DNA of 64,000 nucleotides, from assembly GCA_963770375.1 (NCBI GenBank), contig CAVYPM010000017.1:310001-374000 (forward strand), in the 5' to 3' direction. Each line of letters begins with the position of its first letter. The stretch's first letter is position 1. Under the pieces are notes generated by a model. It worked only from the letters and a program-made list of their open reading frames with translations. It did no database searches and was not told where the DNA came from. Shown here piece by piece: positions 34,968 to 45,822 of this stretch. The DNA comes from DASVBE01 sp963770375. GTDB taxonomy: Bacteria > Actinomycetota > Actinomycetes > Streptosporangiales > Streptosporangiaceae. Both the position numbers and the translations under genes were made by a program.

Positions 34968-36485
34968 ATGGCGACGACCACCTGGACACCTGGCCCGGCA
35001 CAGTCCGCGGCCACGTTCGACACGCTCAACCCGGCGACCGCGGAGGTCATCGGCACCTTCCCGGTGTGCGGCGCGGCGGAGGTGAACACGGCCGTCAAAC
35101 GGGCGCAGGAGGCCGCCACCTGGTGGGCCGGGCTGACCCCGCGGCAGCGGCGGCAGCGGCTGCTGGCCTGGAAGTCCCACCTGACCCGGTACCTGGCCCG
35201 GCTGGCCGAGCTGGTGCACACCGAGACCGGCAAGCCGCTGGCCGACGCCCAGCTGGAGATCATGCTCGCGGTCGTGCACATCGACTGGGCGGCCCGGCAC
35301 GCGCACCGCGTGCTGCGGCCGCGCCGGGTGCGCAGCGGCCTTGTCGCGATCAATCAGGCCGCCGTCCTGGAGTACCAGCCGCTGGGCGTGGTCGGCGTCC
35401 TCGGCCCGTGGAACTACCCGGTGTTCACCCCGATGGGGTCGATCGCCTACGCGCTGGCCGCGGGCAACGCGGTGGTGTTCAAGCCCAGTGAGTTCACCCC
35501 GGCCACCGGCGGCTGGCTGGTCAGCTCGTTCGCCGAGGTCGTCCCCGAGCAGCCGGTGCTCCAGCTCGTCACCGGCTCCGGGGAAACAGGCGGCCACCTG
35601 GCCCGCAGCGGGGTCGGCAAGATCGCCTTCACCGGGTCGGCGGCCACCGCGCGCAAGGTCATGGCGGCGTGCGCGGAGAACCTCACCCCGATGGTCGCCG
35701 AGTGCGGCGGCAAGGACGCGTTCCTGGTGGCCAGCGACGCCAACCTGGACGCCGCGGCGGAGGCGGCGGCCTGGGGCGCGCTGTCCAACGCCGGGCAGAC
35801 CTGCATCGGCGTGGAACGGGTCTACGTGGTCTCCGACGTCTACCACACGTTCCTGGAGAAGCTGACCGAGCAGGTCTCCCGGCTGCGGCCGGGCGACGAC
35901 CGGGAGGCCGACTACGGGCCGATGACCATGCCGGGCCAGGTCGAGATCGTGGAGCGGCACATCGCGGACGCACTGGCCCGCGGCGGCCGCCCGGTCGTCG
36001 GCGGGCTGACCAGCGTCCGGCGGCCGTTCGTCGGACCGGTGGTGCTGGCCGACGTGCCGGAGGAGAGCCAGGCCGTCACCGAGGAGACCTTCGGCCCCAC
36101 CCTGGTGGTGACCAGGGTGGCCGACCTGGACGAGGCGGTGCGGCTGGCCAACGGCGGCAGCTACGGGCTCGGCGGCACGGTGTTCGCCGGGAACCGGAAG
36201 CGCTCGATGGCCGCGGCCCGGCGGCTGCGCAGCGGGATGGTCTCGGTCAACTCGGTGATCAGCTACGCCAGCGTGCCCGCGCTGCCGTTCGGCGGCTCCG
36301 GGGACTCCGGGTTCGGCCGGATCCACGGCGCCGACGGGCTGCGGGAGTTCGCCCGGCCCAAGGCGATCACCCGGCAGCGGTTCCGGCCCGCGGTCAACCT
36401 GACCACGTTCCGCCGCACCGACGCGGACATGCGCCGCATCCTGCGGCTGGTGAACCTGCTGCACGGCCGCCGTTACAAGCGCTAG
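34968..36485 (+). CDS. aldehyde dehydrogenase
   Basis: About 505 residues from ATG 34968, which has GGTGAGG upstream; an in-frame ATG at 34953 is an alternative. NAD(P) motifs GPWNYPV and FTGSAATARKVM, general-base Glu in ECGGKDAFL, nucleophile Cys in NAGQTCIG. The family resembles succinate-semialdehyde or broad aliphatic ALDHs. Together with the nearby GMC oxidoreductase it could complete an alcohol-to-acid oxidation. The TAG stop is directly followed by a dispersed repeat. Confidence 0.92.
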   Translation: MATTTWTPGPAQSAATFDTLNPATAEVIGTFPVCGAAEVNTAVKRAQEAATWWAGLTPRQRRQRLLAWKSHLTRYLARLAELVHTETGKPLADAQLEIMLAVVHIDWAARHAHRVLRPRRVRSGLVAINQAAVLEYQPLGVVGVLGPWNYPVFTPMGSIAYALAAGNAVVFKPSEFTPATGGWLVSSFAEVVPEQPVLQLVTGSGETGGHLARSGVGKIAFTGSAATARKVMAACAENLTPMVAECGGKDAFLVASDANLDAAAEAAAWGALSNAGQTCIGVERVYVVSDVYHTFLEKLTEQVSRLRPGDDREADYGPMTMPGQVEIVERHIADALARGGRPVVGGLTSVRRPFVGPVVLADVPEESQAVTEETFGPTLVVTRVADLDEAVRLANGGSYGLGGTVFAGNRKRSMAAARRLRSGMVSVNSVISYASVPALPFGGSGDSGFGRIHGADGLREFARPKAITRQRFRPAVNLTTFRRTDADMRRILRLVNLLHGRRYKR

Positions 36486-36635
36486 CTGTGCTAGCTGGCG
36501 AGCTCCGGGCCGCTATGCGCGCTGCCTTCCCTCCTCGCTCCCTCGGCGCTCCTTCGTCGCGCCTCATCGCTCGTCAGGAAAACAGCGCCGCGGCCCTCCG
36601 CTCGCTGGCCGGCTCCGCCGGCGGCCAGCTGGCTA
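36483..36635 (+). repeat. dispersed intergenic repeat, copy B, downstream of aldehyde dehydrogenase
   Basis: Starts at the ALDH stop codon (TAGCTGTGCTAGCTGGC) and shares long exact blocks with copy A at 222-394, with small indels between them. It ends near GCCAGCTGGCTAG. The two copies are in opposite chromosomal orientation but in the same orientation relative to the upstream gene. Confidence 0.8.
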
Positions 36636-36655
36636 GGGCCGACCGAGCCAGGCGG

Positions 36656-38308
36656 TCAGGTCTGGGACAGGATCGGGATGACCCGGTCCTGGGGGTCGAT
36701 CGCGGCTAGCGGGGCGCGGCCGATGATCAGGTCGGCGGCCCGCTCGGCGATGGCGATCACCGGCGCGTTCGTGTTGCCTCGCGGCACGGTGGGCATCACC
36801 GAGGCGTCCACCACGCGCAGCCCGTCCACCCCGCGGACCCGCAGCTGGGGGTCCACCACGCTGGTCAGGCGGCGGGCAGCCGGGCCCGCGTCCGCGCCCA
36901 TCGCGCAGGTGCCGACCGGGTGGAACAGCGTGCCGAGTTCCCGGCGGATGTACTCGCGCAGCTCCACCTCGGTGATCACGTCCGGGCCCGGGGCCAGCTC
37001 GGCCTTGCAGATCCGGGCCATGGCCCGGGCCCCGGCGATCTCCCTGGCCGCCTGGATGCCGCGGACCAGCGGGTCGATGTCCGCACCGTCGGACAGGTAG
37101 CCCGGGTCGATGGCGGGCTTGTGCCGCGGGTCCGCGCTGCGCAGCCGGATCCGGCCGCGGCTGGCCGGGGTCAGCCCGGCGATCAGCACGGACAGCGCCC
37201 GGATCGACGGGTCAGCCAGGCCGGCGTTGCGGAACGGGGCGGCCACCGCGTGCCACTGCAGATCCGGGGCGGCCAGCGTGGCGGTGCTCCGGCTGAAGCC
37301 ACCCGCCTCGGCCAGGTTGGTGGTCAGCGGGCCGGAGTGCATCATCCGCCAGCGGGCCAGGTTGCGCGGCCCGGCCTTCTCCCACGGCCCGGCCGACTTC
37401 GGGGTGTGCCACAGCACCGGCACGACCGCATGGTCGGACAGGTTCTCGCCCACCCCCGGGCTGTCGGAGGTGACCCAGATCCGGTTCGCGGCCAGGTGGT
37501 CGGCCGGGCCCACGCCGGACAGCATGAGCAGCTGCGGGCTGCCCACCGCGCCCGCGGCGAGGATCACCTCGCCGTCCGCCCGGGCCAGTTCCTCGGTGCC
37601 GCGGCGCAGGTAGCGCACGCCCGCGGCGCGGCCGCCCTCGAACTCCACCCCGGTGACCAGCGAGTCGGTCTGGACGGTCAGGTTGGCCCGGCCGGCCGCC
37701 GGGTGCAGGTAGGCGTCGGCCGCGGACCAGCGCCGGCCGGCCCGCTGGGTGAGCTGGTAGAACCCGGCCCCGTCCTGCTCCGCGCCGTTGAAGTCGTCGT
37801 TGGCGGGCATCCCCCATTCCCTGGCCGCCTCGACGAACGCCGTGGTCATCGCGGACTTGTGCTTAGGGTCCGAGACCGACAGCGGGCCCTCGGCGCCGTG
37901 GTACGCCGACGCGCCGCGGGAGTTCGCCTCGGCGCGCAGGAAGTACGGCATCAGGTCGGTGTAGCCCCAGCCCTCGCAGCCGTAGTCGTCGCGCCAGCTG
38001 TCGTAGTCCGCCCGGCTGCCGCGGATGTAGATCATCGCGTTCAGCGACGACGAGCCGCCGAGCACCCGGCCGCGGGGCCAGTAGATGGCCCGGCCGCCCG
38101 CCCGGTCCTGCGGCTCGGTCCGGTAGTCCCAGTCGTAGGTCGTCTGGAACAGCAGGTTCAGCGCGGCCGGTATATGGATTTCGTCGGCATCGTCGGGCGG
38201 GCCCGCCTCGAGCAGCAGAACCCGTACCGACGGGTCCTCGGACAGGCGGTTAGCCAGGACGCAGCCGGCGCTGCCGGCGCCGACAATGACGTAGTCGTAC
38301 ACGGTCAC
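36656..38308 (-). CDS. GMC family oxidoreductase (choline dehydrogenase-like)
   Basis: 550-residue FAD enzyme. N-terminal YVIVGAGSAGCVLANRLSED, GMC signature 1 GRVLGGSSSLNAMIYIRG, signature 2 GAVGSPQLLMLSGVGP, and active-site region HPVGTCAMG. It oxidises an alcohol to an aldehyde. BetA-like, but the substrate is not proven. It is convergent with the ALDH across copy B of the repeat. Confidence 0.92.
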   Translation of the reverse strand: MTVYDYVIVGAGSAGCVLANRLSEDPSVRVLLLEAGPPDDADEIHIPAALNLLFQTTYDWDYRTEPQDRAGGRAIYWPRGRVLGGSSSLNAMIYIRGSRADYDSWRDDYGCEGWGYTDLMPYFLRAEANSRGASAYHGAEGPLSVSDPKHKSAMTTAFVEAAREWGMPANDDFNGAEQDGAGFYQLTQRAGRRWSAADAYLHPAAGRANLTVQTDSLVTGVEFEGGRAAGVRYLRRGTEELARADGEVILAAGAVGSPQLLMLSGVGPADHLAANRIWVTSDSPGVGENLSDHAVVPVLWHTPKSAGPWEKAGPRNLARWRMMHSGPLTTNLAEAGGFSRSTATLAAPDLQWHAVAAPFRNAGLADPSIRALSVLIAGLTPASRGRIRLRSADPRHKPAIDPGYLSDGADIDPLVRGIQAAREIAGARAMARICKAELAPGPDVITEVELREYIRRELGTLFHPVGTCAMGADAGPAARRLTSVVDPQLRVRGVDGLRVVDASVMPTVPRGNTNAPVIAIAERAADLIIGRAPLAAIDPQDRVIPILSQT

Positions 38309-38861
38309 TCCCGTACACCGACGAGATATCGAGCGATACCTTACCCGCCGCGCCGATCTTTCCAGGGGCGGTCCAGCCTATCCAGGGGCGATATGGCGGA
38401 CCCGGGTCAGCACGCGAGCGCGCTCCCGGCGCCAGGAGCCGGGAGCGCGCTTCCCCCCGCGGTACGGGCCGCCGTCACGGTGCCGGGTGGGCCCCCGAAG
38501 CCACCCGGCCGCCTCGCTGAGCGACCCGCGAGCCGGCGCGCACCGCCGGCTCCTGTCAGGCCATTTCGGCCTGACATCAGTAGTTCCCGACCGCGCCCGG
38601 AACTCCTCAGATTGAGACCAGGAGATCGCGGTCTTGACTACTCTTCGTACACATACAATGCCCACATAGTATTCCGGATCGGAATACCTTCACTCGGCGT
38701 ATTTTCTCTCAGATAGCATGTTTCGCACAACTCCCAATGAGCACTCACAGCCAGTCACTTCTGGCCTGCAGCTGCCAGGTTTCGGACAGCTTCGTACGGT
38801 CGGTTGTGTCCGGAACCGTATGGCGCCGGGCCGCTCGTGCGCGGATTGCTACGGTGGGACG
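38309..38861. other. structured 553-bp intergenic region with four hairpins
   Basis: No convincing gene. It holds four consecutive stable stem-loops: 38417-38451 (14 bp stem), 38482-38509 (9 bp), 38530-38552 (8 bp) and 38554-38576 (9 bp). Beyond these is an AT-richer stretch with the palindrome at 38669-38687. It separates the divergent GMC and PduO genes. It may be a structured leader or a small RNA; orientation cannot be decided. Confidence 0.65.
38669..38687. promoter_or_regulatory. 19-bp inverted repeat, candidate operator
   Basis: GTATTCCGGATCGGAATAC has arms GTATTCC/GGAATAC around a 5-bp centre, in the AT-richer part of the GMC/PduO intergenic region. A regulator site is plausible for either gene. 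Confidence 0.5.
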
Positions 38862-39458
38862 ATGGCCCGCGATCACGCAGAGACCCCGGTTGTGCTGTCC
38901 CGTATCTACACCCGCACCGGCGACGACGGCAGCACCGGGCTGGGCGACGGCAGCAGGTCGGCCAAGACCGACCCGCGGCTGGCCGCCTACGCGGACGTGG
39001 ACGAGGCCAACGCGGCCATCGGCGTGGCGATCACCCTGGGCGGGCTGCCGGACGGGATGCCCGCGCTGCTGGGCCGGATCCAGAACGAGCTGTTCGACGT
39101 GGGTGCCGACCTGTGCACGCCGGTCACCGCCGAACCCGCCTACCCGCCGCTGCGCATCACCGAGAGCTACGTGACCGCGCTGGAGCAGGCCTGCGACCAG
39201 TGGAACGAGGGCCTGCCGGTGCTGCGCAGCTTCGTGCTGCCGGGCGGCACGGCGGGCACGGCCCTGCTGCACACGGCCAGGACCGTGGTCCGCCGGGCCG
39301 AGCGGAGCACCTGGGCGGCCATCGAGACGCACGGCGCGGCCGTGCACCCGCTGCCGGCCCGCTACCTGAACCGGCTGTCCGACCTGCTGTTCATCCTGGC
39401 CCGCCGGGCCGCCGGGCCGGCCGGGGAGCTGCTCTGGAAGCCCGGCGGTGAGCGTTAG
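38862..39458 (+). CDS. PduO-type cob(I)alamin adenosyltransferase
   Basis: 198 residues from ATG 38862. The ATP-binding N-terminus RIYTRTGDDGSTGLGDGSR and the signature RSFVLPGGTAG...ARTVVRRAER define the PduO/MMAB family. It makes adenosylcobalamin, the cofactor needed by IcmA in this window. The position after DUF2550/atpC matches Rv1314c. It overlaps the DUF2550 stop by 4 bp. Confidence 0.94.
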   Translation: MARDHAETPVVLSRIYTRTGDDGSTGLGDGSRSAKTDPRLAAYADVDEANAAIGVAITLGGLPDGMPALLGRIQNELFDVGADLCTPVTAEPAYPPLRITESYVTALEQACDQWNEGLPVLRSFVLPGGTAGTALLHTARTVVRRAERSTWAAIETHGAAVHPLPARYLNRLSDLLFILARRAAGPAGELLWKPGGER

Positions 39459-39889
39459 GGGTTAGCTCGGGGGGCGGCCTCCAGCCAGGCCAGGAAGCCG
39501 GTGAGGGCGCCCTCGCTCATGGCCAGTTCCACCGGGCCGGCGTCCGCCCCGGTGCTGCACTCGACCACGACCATGCCCGCGCCGAGCCGGGCGGTCTCCC
39601 AGTCCAGCGGGAGCCGCCGGGTGATGATCGACAGCGACCGGCGGGCGAAGATCGCCCGCGGCCGCAGCAGCACGCCGAACGCGTCGTACCAGCGCAGCTC
39701 GGCCGGCTCGTAGGCGGCCAGGCCGAGCCGCCAGCGCTGGTCAGGCCCGGGGCGCAGCCCGCATTCCACGATGCCCCCGTGCCGGCCGAGCAGGATCCGC
39801 CGGATGGCCAGGCCGCCTGCGGCCAGAACAGCCAGGGCCAGCAGACCGGCCAGGAACCACACGGTGCTGAGTTCCAGCGTCGCTAGCAC
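39455..39889 (-). CDS. DUF2550 membrane-anchored protein
   Basis: 144 residues with one N-terminal hydrophobic segment (WFLAGLLALAVLAAGGLAI) and the conserved VECGLR...WRLGLAAYEPAELRWY core. It is the usual gene after atpC in actinobacteria (as Rv1312). Function unknown. Confidence 0.9.
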   Translation of the reverse strand: MLATLELSTVWFLAGLLALAVLAAGGLAIRRILLGRHGGIVECGLRPGPDQRWRLGLAAYEPAELRWYDAFGVLLRPRAIFARRSLSIITRRLPLDWETARLGAGMVVVECSTGADAGPVELAMSEGALTGFLAWLEAAPRANP

Positions 39890-39911
39890 TCAGCTCTCCG
39901 GGCCGGCCCGC

Positions 39912-40298
39912 TCAGGCCCGGTCGCCAGCGGCCCTGAGCTGTGCCCGGAGGAAGCGGATCTCGGGGGTCTCCTCGCCGCCTGCTTCGCTCTGCGCGGTGT
40001 CGAGGGCGGTCTGTGCGCTGGCCCGGTCCACGTCCTGGCCCAGCAGCGCCTGCCGGGCCAGCACGGATACCTGGTCATCCGCGACGGACAGGAAGCCCCC
40101 GCCGATCGCGGCGACGATCTCCCCCGAGGCGTCCTCGGGGAAGATCCGCACCAGGCTGCCCTCGGCCAGGACGCCCAGCACGGGCGTATGGCCGGACAGG
40201 ATGCCGATGTCGCCGTCCAGGGTCTTGGCGATGATCTGCCGGGCCGTCCCGGACCAGATCTCGCCCTCCGGGGCGACGAGGGCAACCTGCAGCGTCAC
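39912..40298 (-). CDS. atpC: ATP synthase F1 epsilon subunit
   Basis: 128 residues: N-terminal beta-sandwich (MTLQVALVAPEGEIWSGTA, GDIGILSGHTPVLGVL) and a C-terminal helical part (EAGGEETPEIRFLRAQLRAAG). The ATG overlaps the atpD stop (ATGA). It is the last F1 gene of the operon. Confidence 0.95.
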   Translation of the reverse strand: MTLQVALVAPEGEIWSGTARQIIAKTLDGDIGILSGHTPVLGVLAEGSLVRIFPEDASGEIVAAIGGGFLSVADDQVSVLARQALLGQDVDRASAQTALDTAQSEAGGEETPEIRFLRAQLRAAGDRA

Positions 40299-41770
40299 GA
40301 CCTCTTCTCCATGTCCCTGGCCTTCTTCTCGACGTCCTCGACCCCGCCGACCATGAAGAACGCCTGCTCGGGCAGGTGGTCGTACTTGCCCTCGGAGATG
40401 GCCTTGAACGAGGAGATGGTCTCCTCCAGCGGCACGGTCACGCCCGGCTGATTGGTGAACTGCTCGGCCACGTACATCGGGTGCGAGAGGAAGCGCTCGA
40501 TCCGCCGCGCCCGCTGCACCGTGACCTTGTCCTCTTCGGACAGCTCGTCGATGCCCAGGATCGCGATGATGTCCTGGAGCTCCTTGTACCGCTGCAGGAT
40601 CCGCTGGACCTCGCGGGCCACGTCGTAGTGCTCCTGGCCGACGTACTTGACGTCCAGGATCCGCGAGCTGGAGTCCAGCGGGTCCACCGCCGGGAAGATG
40701 CCCTTCTGGGTGATCTCCCGGGAGAGCACAGTACGGGCGTCCAGGTGGGCGAACGTGGTGTGCGGGGCGGGGTCGGTGATGTCGTCCGCGGGCACGTAGA
40801 TGGCCTGCATCGAGGTGATCGAGTGGCCGCGGGTGGAGGTGATCCGCTCCTGCAGCTGGCCCATCTCGTCGGCCAGGGTGGGCTGGTAGCCCACCGCCGA
40901 GGGCATCCGGCCCAGCAGGGTGGAGACCTCCGAGCCGGCCTGGGTGAACCGGAAGATGTTGTCGATGAACAGCAGCACGTCCTGCTGCTGCTCGTCGCGG
41001 AAGTACTCGGCCATGGTCAGCGCGGCCAGGCCGACCCGCAGCCGGGTGCCCGGCGGCTCGTCCATCTGGCCGAAGACCAGCGCGGTGTCCTTGATGACGC
41101 CGGACTCGGTCATCTCGACGAACAGGTCGTTGCCCTCGCGGGTGCGCTCCCCCACCCCGGCGAACACCGAGACGCCGGCGCCGCGCGCGATCCGGGTGAT
41201 CATCTCCTGGATGAGCACGGTCTTGCCCACGCCGGCGCCGCCGAACAGGCCGACCTTGCCGCCGCGGACGTAGGGGGTGAGCAGGTCGAGCACCTTGATC
41301 CCGGTCTCCAGGATCTCGGTCCGCGACTCGAGCTGGTCGAACGGCGGCGGGTCGCGGTGGATCCCCCAGCGCTCGGTGACCTTCAGCGAGGCGATGTCCA
41401 CGTCCAGCGTCTCGCCGAGCACGTTGAACACGTGGCCCTTGGTGACGTCGCCAACCGGCACCGTGATGGAGCTGCCGGTGTCCGTTACCTGGGCGCCGCG
41501 GACCAGGCCGTCGGTGGGCTGCATGGAGATCGCGCGGACCACGTTGTCACCGATGTCCTGGGCGACCTCGAGGGTCAGGGTCCTGGGCTCGTCGCCGCCG
41601 AGGTCGACCTCGACGTGCAGCGCGTTGTAGATGCCCGGGATGCTCCCGGACGCGAACTCGATGTCGACGACGGGCCCGATGACGCGCACCACGCGGCCGG
41701 TGCCAGCCGCCTTGCTGCCGTCGCCGTGGGTGGCGGAGTCTTGTGCGGTTGCGGTCATGTCGGTGCTCAC
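40295..41770 (-). CDS. atpD: ATP synthase F1 beta subunit
   Basis: About 491 residues from GTG 41770; an in-frame ATG 12 bp on is an alternative. P-loop GGAGVGKTV, catalytic Glu-Arg in GVGERTREGND, and DELSEED near the C-terminus (residues run from GRVVRVIGPVVDIEF). The start shares a base with the atpG stop (TAGTG). Confidence 0.96.
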   Translation of the reverse strand: MSTDMTATAQDSATHGDGSKAAGTGRVVRVIGPVVDIEFASGSIPGIYNALHVEVDLGGDEPRTLTLEVAQDIGDNVVRAISMQPTDGLVRGAQVTDTGSSITVPVGDVTKGHVFNVLGETLDVDIASLKVTERWGIHRDPPPFDQLESRTEILETGIKVLDLLTPYVRGGKVGLFGGAGVGKTVLIQEMITRIARGAGVSVFAGVGERTREGNDLFVEMTESGVIKDTALVFGQMDEPPGTRLRVGLAALTMAEYFRDEQQQDVLLFIDNIFRFTQAGSEVSTLLGRMPSAVGYQPTLADEMGQLQERITSTRGHSITSMQAIYVPADDITDPAPHTTFAHLDARTVLSREITQKGIFPAVDPLDSSSRILDVKYVGQEHYDVAREVQRILQRYKELQDIIAILGIDELSEEDKVTVQRARRIERFLSHPMYVAEQFTNQPGVTVPLEETISSFKAISEGKYDHLPEQAFFMVGGVEDVEKKARDMEKRS

Positions 41771-42675
41771 TAACTCCCTGCGACCGTCTCGGCCAGCGCG
41801 TTGGCGCCCCCGACGATCTCGCTGATTTCCTGGGTGATCTCTGCCTGGCGGGCCTTGTTCGCCTCGCGGGTGAGCTGATCGATCAATTCGTTGGCGTTGT
41901 CCGTGGCCGACTTCATGGCCCGCCGCCGGGACGCGATCTCGGCCGCGGCCGAGTCCAGCAGCGAATGGAAGATGCGGCTCTCCACGTACCACGGCAGCAG
42001 CGCGTCCAGCACGGCCGCGGGGGACGGCTCGAACTCGTAGACCGGGATCGGGCCCTCCGGGGACTCACCGGTGTCCTCGATCTCCAGCGGCAGCATCCGG
42101 CGGATCTGCGGCCGCTGGGTCAGCATGGACACGAACTCGGTGTAGACGATGTACAGCTCGTCCACGCCGCCCTCGTCGGTCGGCTTGAGGAACGCCTCGA
42201 GCAGCGCCTCGGTGATCTCGGCCGCGTTGCGCTGGGCCGGGACCTCAGAGAATCCGGCCCACTCGCCGCCCAGTTCGCGATCGCGGAACCGGTGCCAGTT
42301 GATGCCCTTGCGGCCGGTGACGTACGGCACCACGGTCAGGCCGCGGTCCTCCAGGGTCCGGCGCAGGCTCTCGGCCTCGCGCAGCACGCCGGCGTTGAAG
42401 CCGCCCGCGAAGCCGCGGTCGCTCGTCATGATCAGCACCGCCGCCCGGGACGGCTCGGCCACCTCGTTGACCAGCGGGTGGTCGACCGAACTGGACCGGC
42501 TCACCACGGCCTCGAGGGCCCGGACCAGCTCACGCGCGTACGGCGTCGCGTCCCTGACCCGCTGCTGGGCCTTGAGCACGCGAGACGACGCGATCAGCTC
42601 CTGGGCGCGCGTGATCTTGGCGGTGGACTGGACTGTCCTGATCCGCCGCCGGACCGCGCGAAGCTGCGCTCCCAT
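41770..42675 (-). CDS. atpG: ATP synthase F1 gamma subunit
   Basis: 301 residues. Conserved N-terminal helix MGAQLRAVRRRIRTVQSTAKITRAQELIA and C-terminal helix SRRRAMKSATDNANELIDQLTREANKARQAEITQEI, which together form the rotor stalk. The spacing to atpA is 15 bp. Confidence 0.96.
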   Translation of the reverse strand: MGAQLRAVRRRIRTVQSTAKITRAQELIASSRVLKAQQRVRDATPYARELVRALEAVVSRSSSVDHPLVNEVAEPSRAAVLIMTSDRGFAGGFNAGVLREAESLRRTLEDRGLTVVPYVTGRKGINWHRFRDRELGGEWAGFSEVPAQRNAAEITEALLEAFLKPTDEGGVDELYIVYTEFVSMLTQRPQIRRMLPLEIEDTGESPEGPIPVYEFEPSPAAVLDALLPWYVESRIFHSLLDSAAAEIASRRRAMKSATDNANELIDQLTREANKARQAEITQEISEIVGGANALAETVAGS

Positions 42676-42690
42676 GCCCTGCCTTCCGGG

Positions 42691-44349
<1,659 letters not shown>

Positions 44350-44406
44350 TTCCCTGTCTCTCTCGTCTGGTTCATGGGTCTGTGGGCTCCGTGCCGCGGC
44401 AAGGGC

Positions 44407-45219
44407 TCAGCTGGCCAGCCGGCGCCGCAGCACGGACAGCCGGGTCGCGATGCTGCCGTCGATCTGGTCGTCGCCGATCCGCACCGACATGCCCCCGACG
44501 ACCTGCGGGTCGACGATCACGTTCAGGTGGACCTCGTGGCCGTAGGCCGCGGCGAGCGCCGCGGACAGCCGGTCGCGCAGATCGTCCGGTAGCTCGGAAG
44601 CCACCCGGACCTCGGCGATCAGCCGTTCCCGGCGCCGGGCCGCGATCGCGGCGAACTCCGCCAGCGCGGCCTCCAGGCCGCGGCCGCGCGGGTGCACGCA
44701 GGCCCGGGTGATCAGGTCCCGGGAAGCGGCGGTCACCTTGCTGCCGATCAGGGCCTCGAGCAGCGCCTGCTTGCGCTCGGCGGCGATGAGCGGGCTGGCC
44801 AGCGTCATCTGCAGCTCGGGCTGGGCGCTGACGATCCGGCCGAACCGGAACAGCTCGTCCTCGAGGTCGTCCAGCGTGCCGCGGCTCTCCGCGCCGGCCA
44901 CCACGGCCGCCGCGGCCAGCTGCTCGGCGGCGTCGGGCAGGTCGTTCACGGCCGACCAGCGGCCCGCCGCCAGCGTCGCGACCACGCTCATGGCCGGCTC
45001 GCCGATCTGCCCGGACAGCAGGCTGGTGGCCAGCCCGGCCCGGGCGTCGCCGCGCCGGGACGGGTCGGACAGCGTGCGCCGCAGCCCGGCCTCACGGTCG
45101 AGCAGGTCGGTCACCGCGAACAGCTCGTCGCCGAGCCGGCTCGCGTTGGCCCCGCCGTCCAGGGCAGCCTGCAGCGCCTCGGCGGCTTCCGCCAGCGACG
45201 CCCGGCTCGCACCCCTCAT
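44407..45219 (-). CDS. atpH: ATP synthase F1 delta subunit
   Basis: 270 residues, the long actinobacterial form. C-terminal OSCP motif region: RERLIAEVRVASELPDDLRDRLSAALAAAYGHEVHLNVIVDPQVVGGMSVRIGDDQIDGS. The ATG overlaps the atpF stop by 4 bp. Confidence 0.95.
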   Translation of the reverse strand: MRGASRASLAEAAEALQAALDGGANASRLGDELFAVTDLLDREAGLRRTLSDPSRRGDARAGLATSLLSGQIGEPAMSVVATLAAGRWSAVNDLPDAAEQLAAAAVVAGAESRGTLDDLEDELFRFGRIVSAQPELQMTLASPLIAAERKQALLEALIGSKVTAASRDLITRACVHPRGRGLEAALAEFAAIAARRRERLIAEVRVASELPDDLRDRLSAALAAAYGHEVHLNVIVDPQVVGGMSVRIGDDQIDGSIATRLSVLRRRLAS

Positions 45220-45776
45220 GACTGGGCCCTGGCCCCGGTGGTCCGCCCGGACCGCTCTTCCAGTTCGGCGAGGAAGTTCTCCACCGTCCGGCGCTGCCGG
45301 GCCTCGTCCTCCAGGGACTCCCCGACGATCCGGCCGGCCAGATCCACCGCGAGCGAGCCGACCTCGGCCCGCAGCGCGTTGATGGCCTGCTGGCGGTCGG
45401 CGTCGAGCTGCGCGTGCGCGGCCTCGACCAGGCGCTGGCGCTCGGCCTCGCCCTGCTGGCGGAGCTCGGCGCGGATCGCGGCGCCTTCCTCCCTGGCTTC
45501 CTCACGCAGCCGCGAGGCTTCCTGGCGGGCCGCGGCCAGCTGCTCCTGGTAGTCCTTGAGCACCCGGTTCGCCTCGGCCTGCGCGTCCTCGGCCCGCTTG
45601 AGGCCGCCCTCGATGGCGTCGGTGCGCTCTTCCAGCGTCGTGGCGATCCGCGGGTACAGCACCCGGTACAGGATCGCGAACACGATGGCGAAGGCGATCG
45701 CCCCGATGATCAGCTCGGCCAGGTCAGGGATCAGCGGGTTCTGCTGACCGGCCGCGAGGTAGAGGTGGTGTATCAC
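45216..45776 (-). CDS. atpF: ATP synthase Fo b subunit
   Basis: 186 residues: one N-terminal membrane segment (LAELIIGAIAFAIVFAILYRVLYP), then a long charged helix rich in Glu, Arg, Gln and Ala that forms the peripheral stalk. Confidence 0.95.
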   Translation of the reverse strand: MIHHLYLAAGQQNPLIPDLAELIIGAIAFAIVFAILYRVLYPRIATTLEERTDAIEGGLKRAEDAQAEANRVLKDYQEQLAAARQEASRLREEAREEGAAIRAELRQQGEAERQRLVEAAHAQLDADRQQAINALRAEVGSLAVDLAGRIVGESLEDEARQRRTVENFLAELEERSGRTTGARAQS

Positions 45777-45822
45777 GGCCCCGTTTCCTCTCTGTCGGCT
45801 CTCATCTGCGTTCCCGGCCGGA

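Noticed and set aside
38378..38665. 95-codon frame across the hairpin cluster
   Set aside because: Its coding potential is explained by GC content; the hairpins are perfect and the peptide is basic, low-complexity and unconserved.
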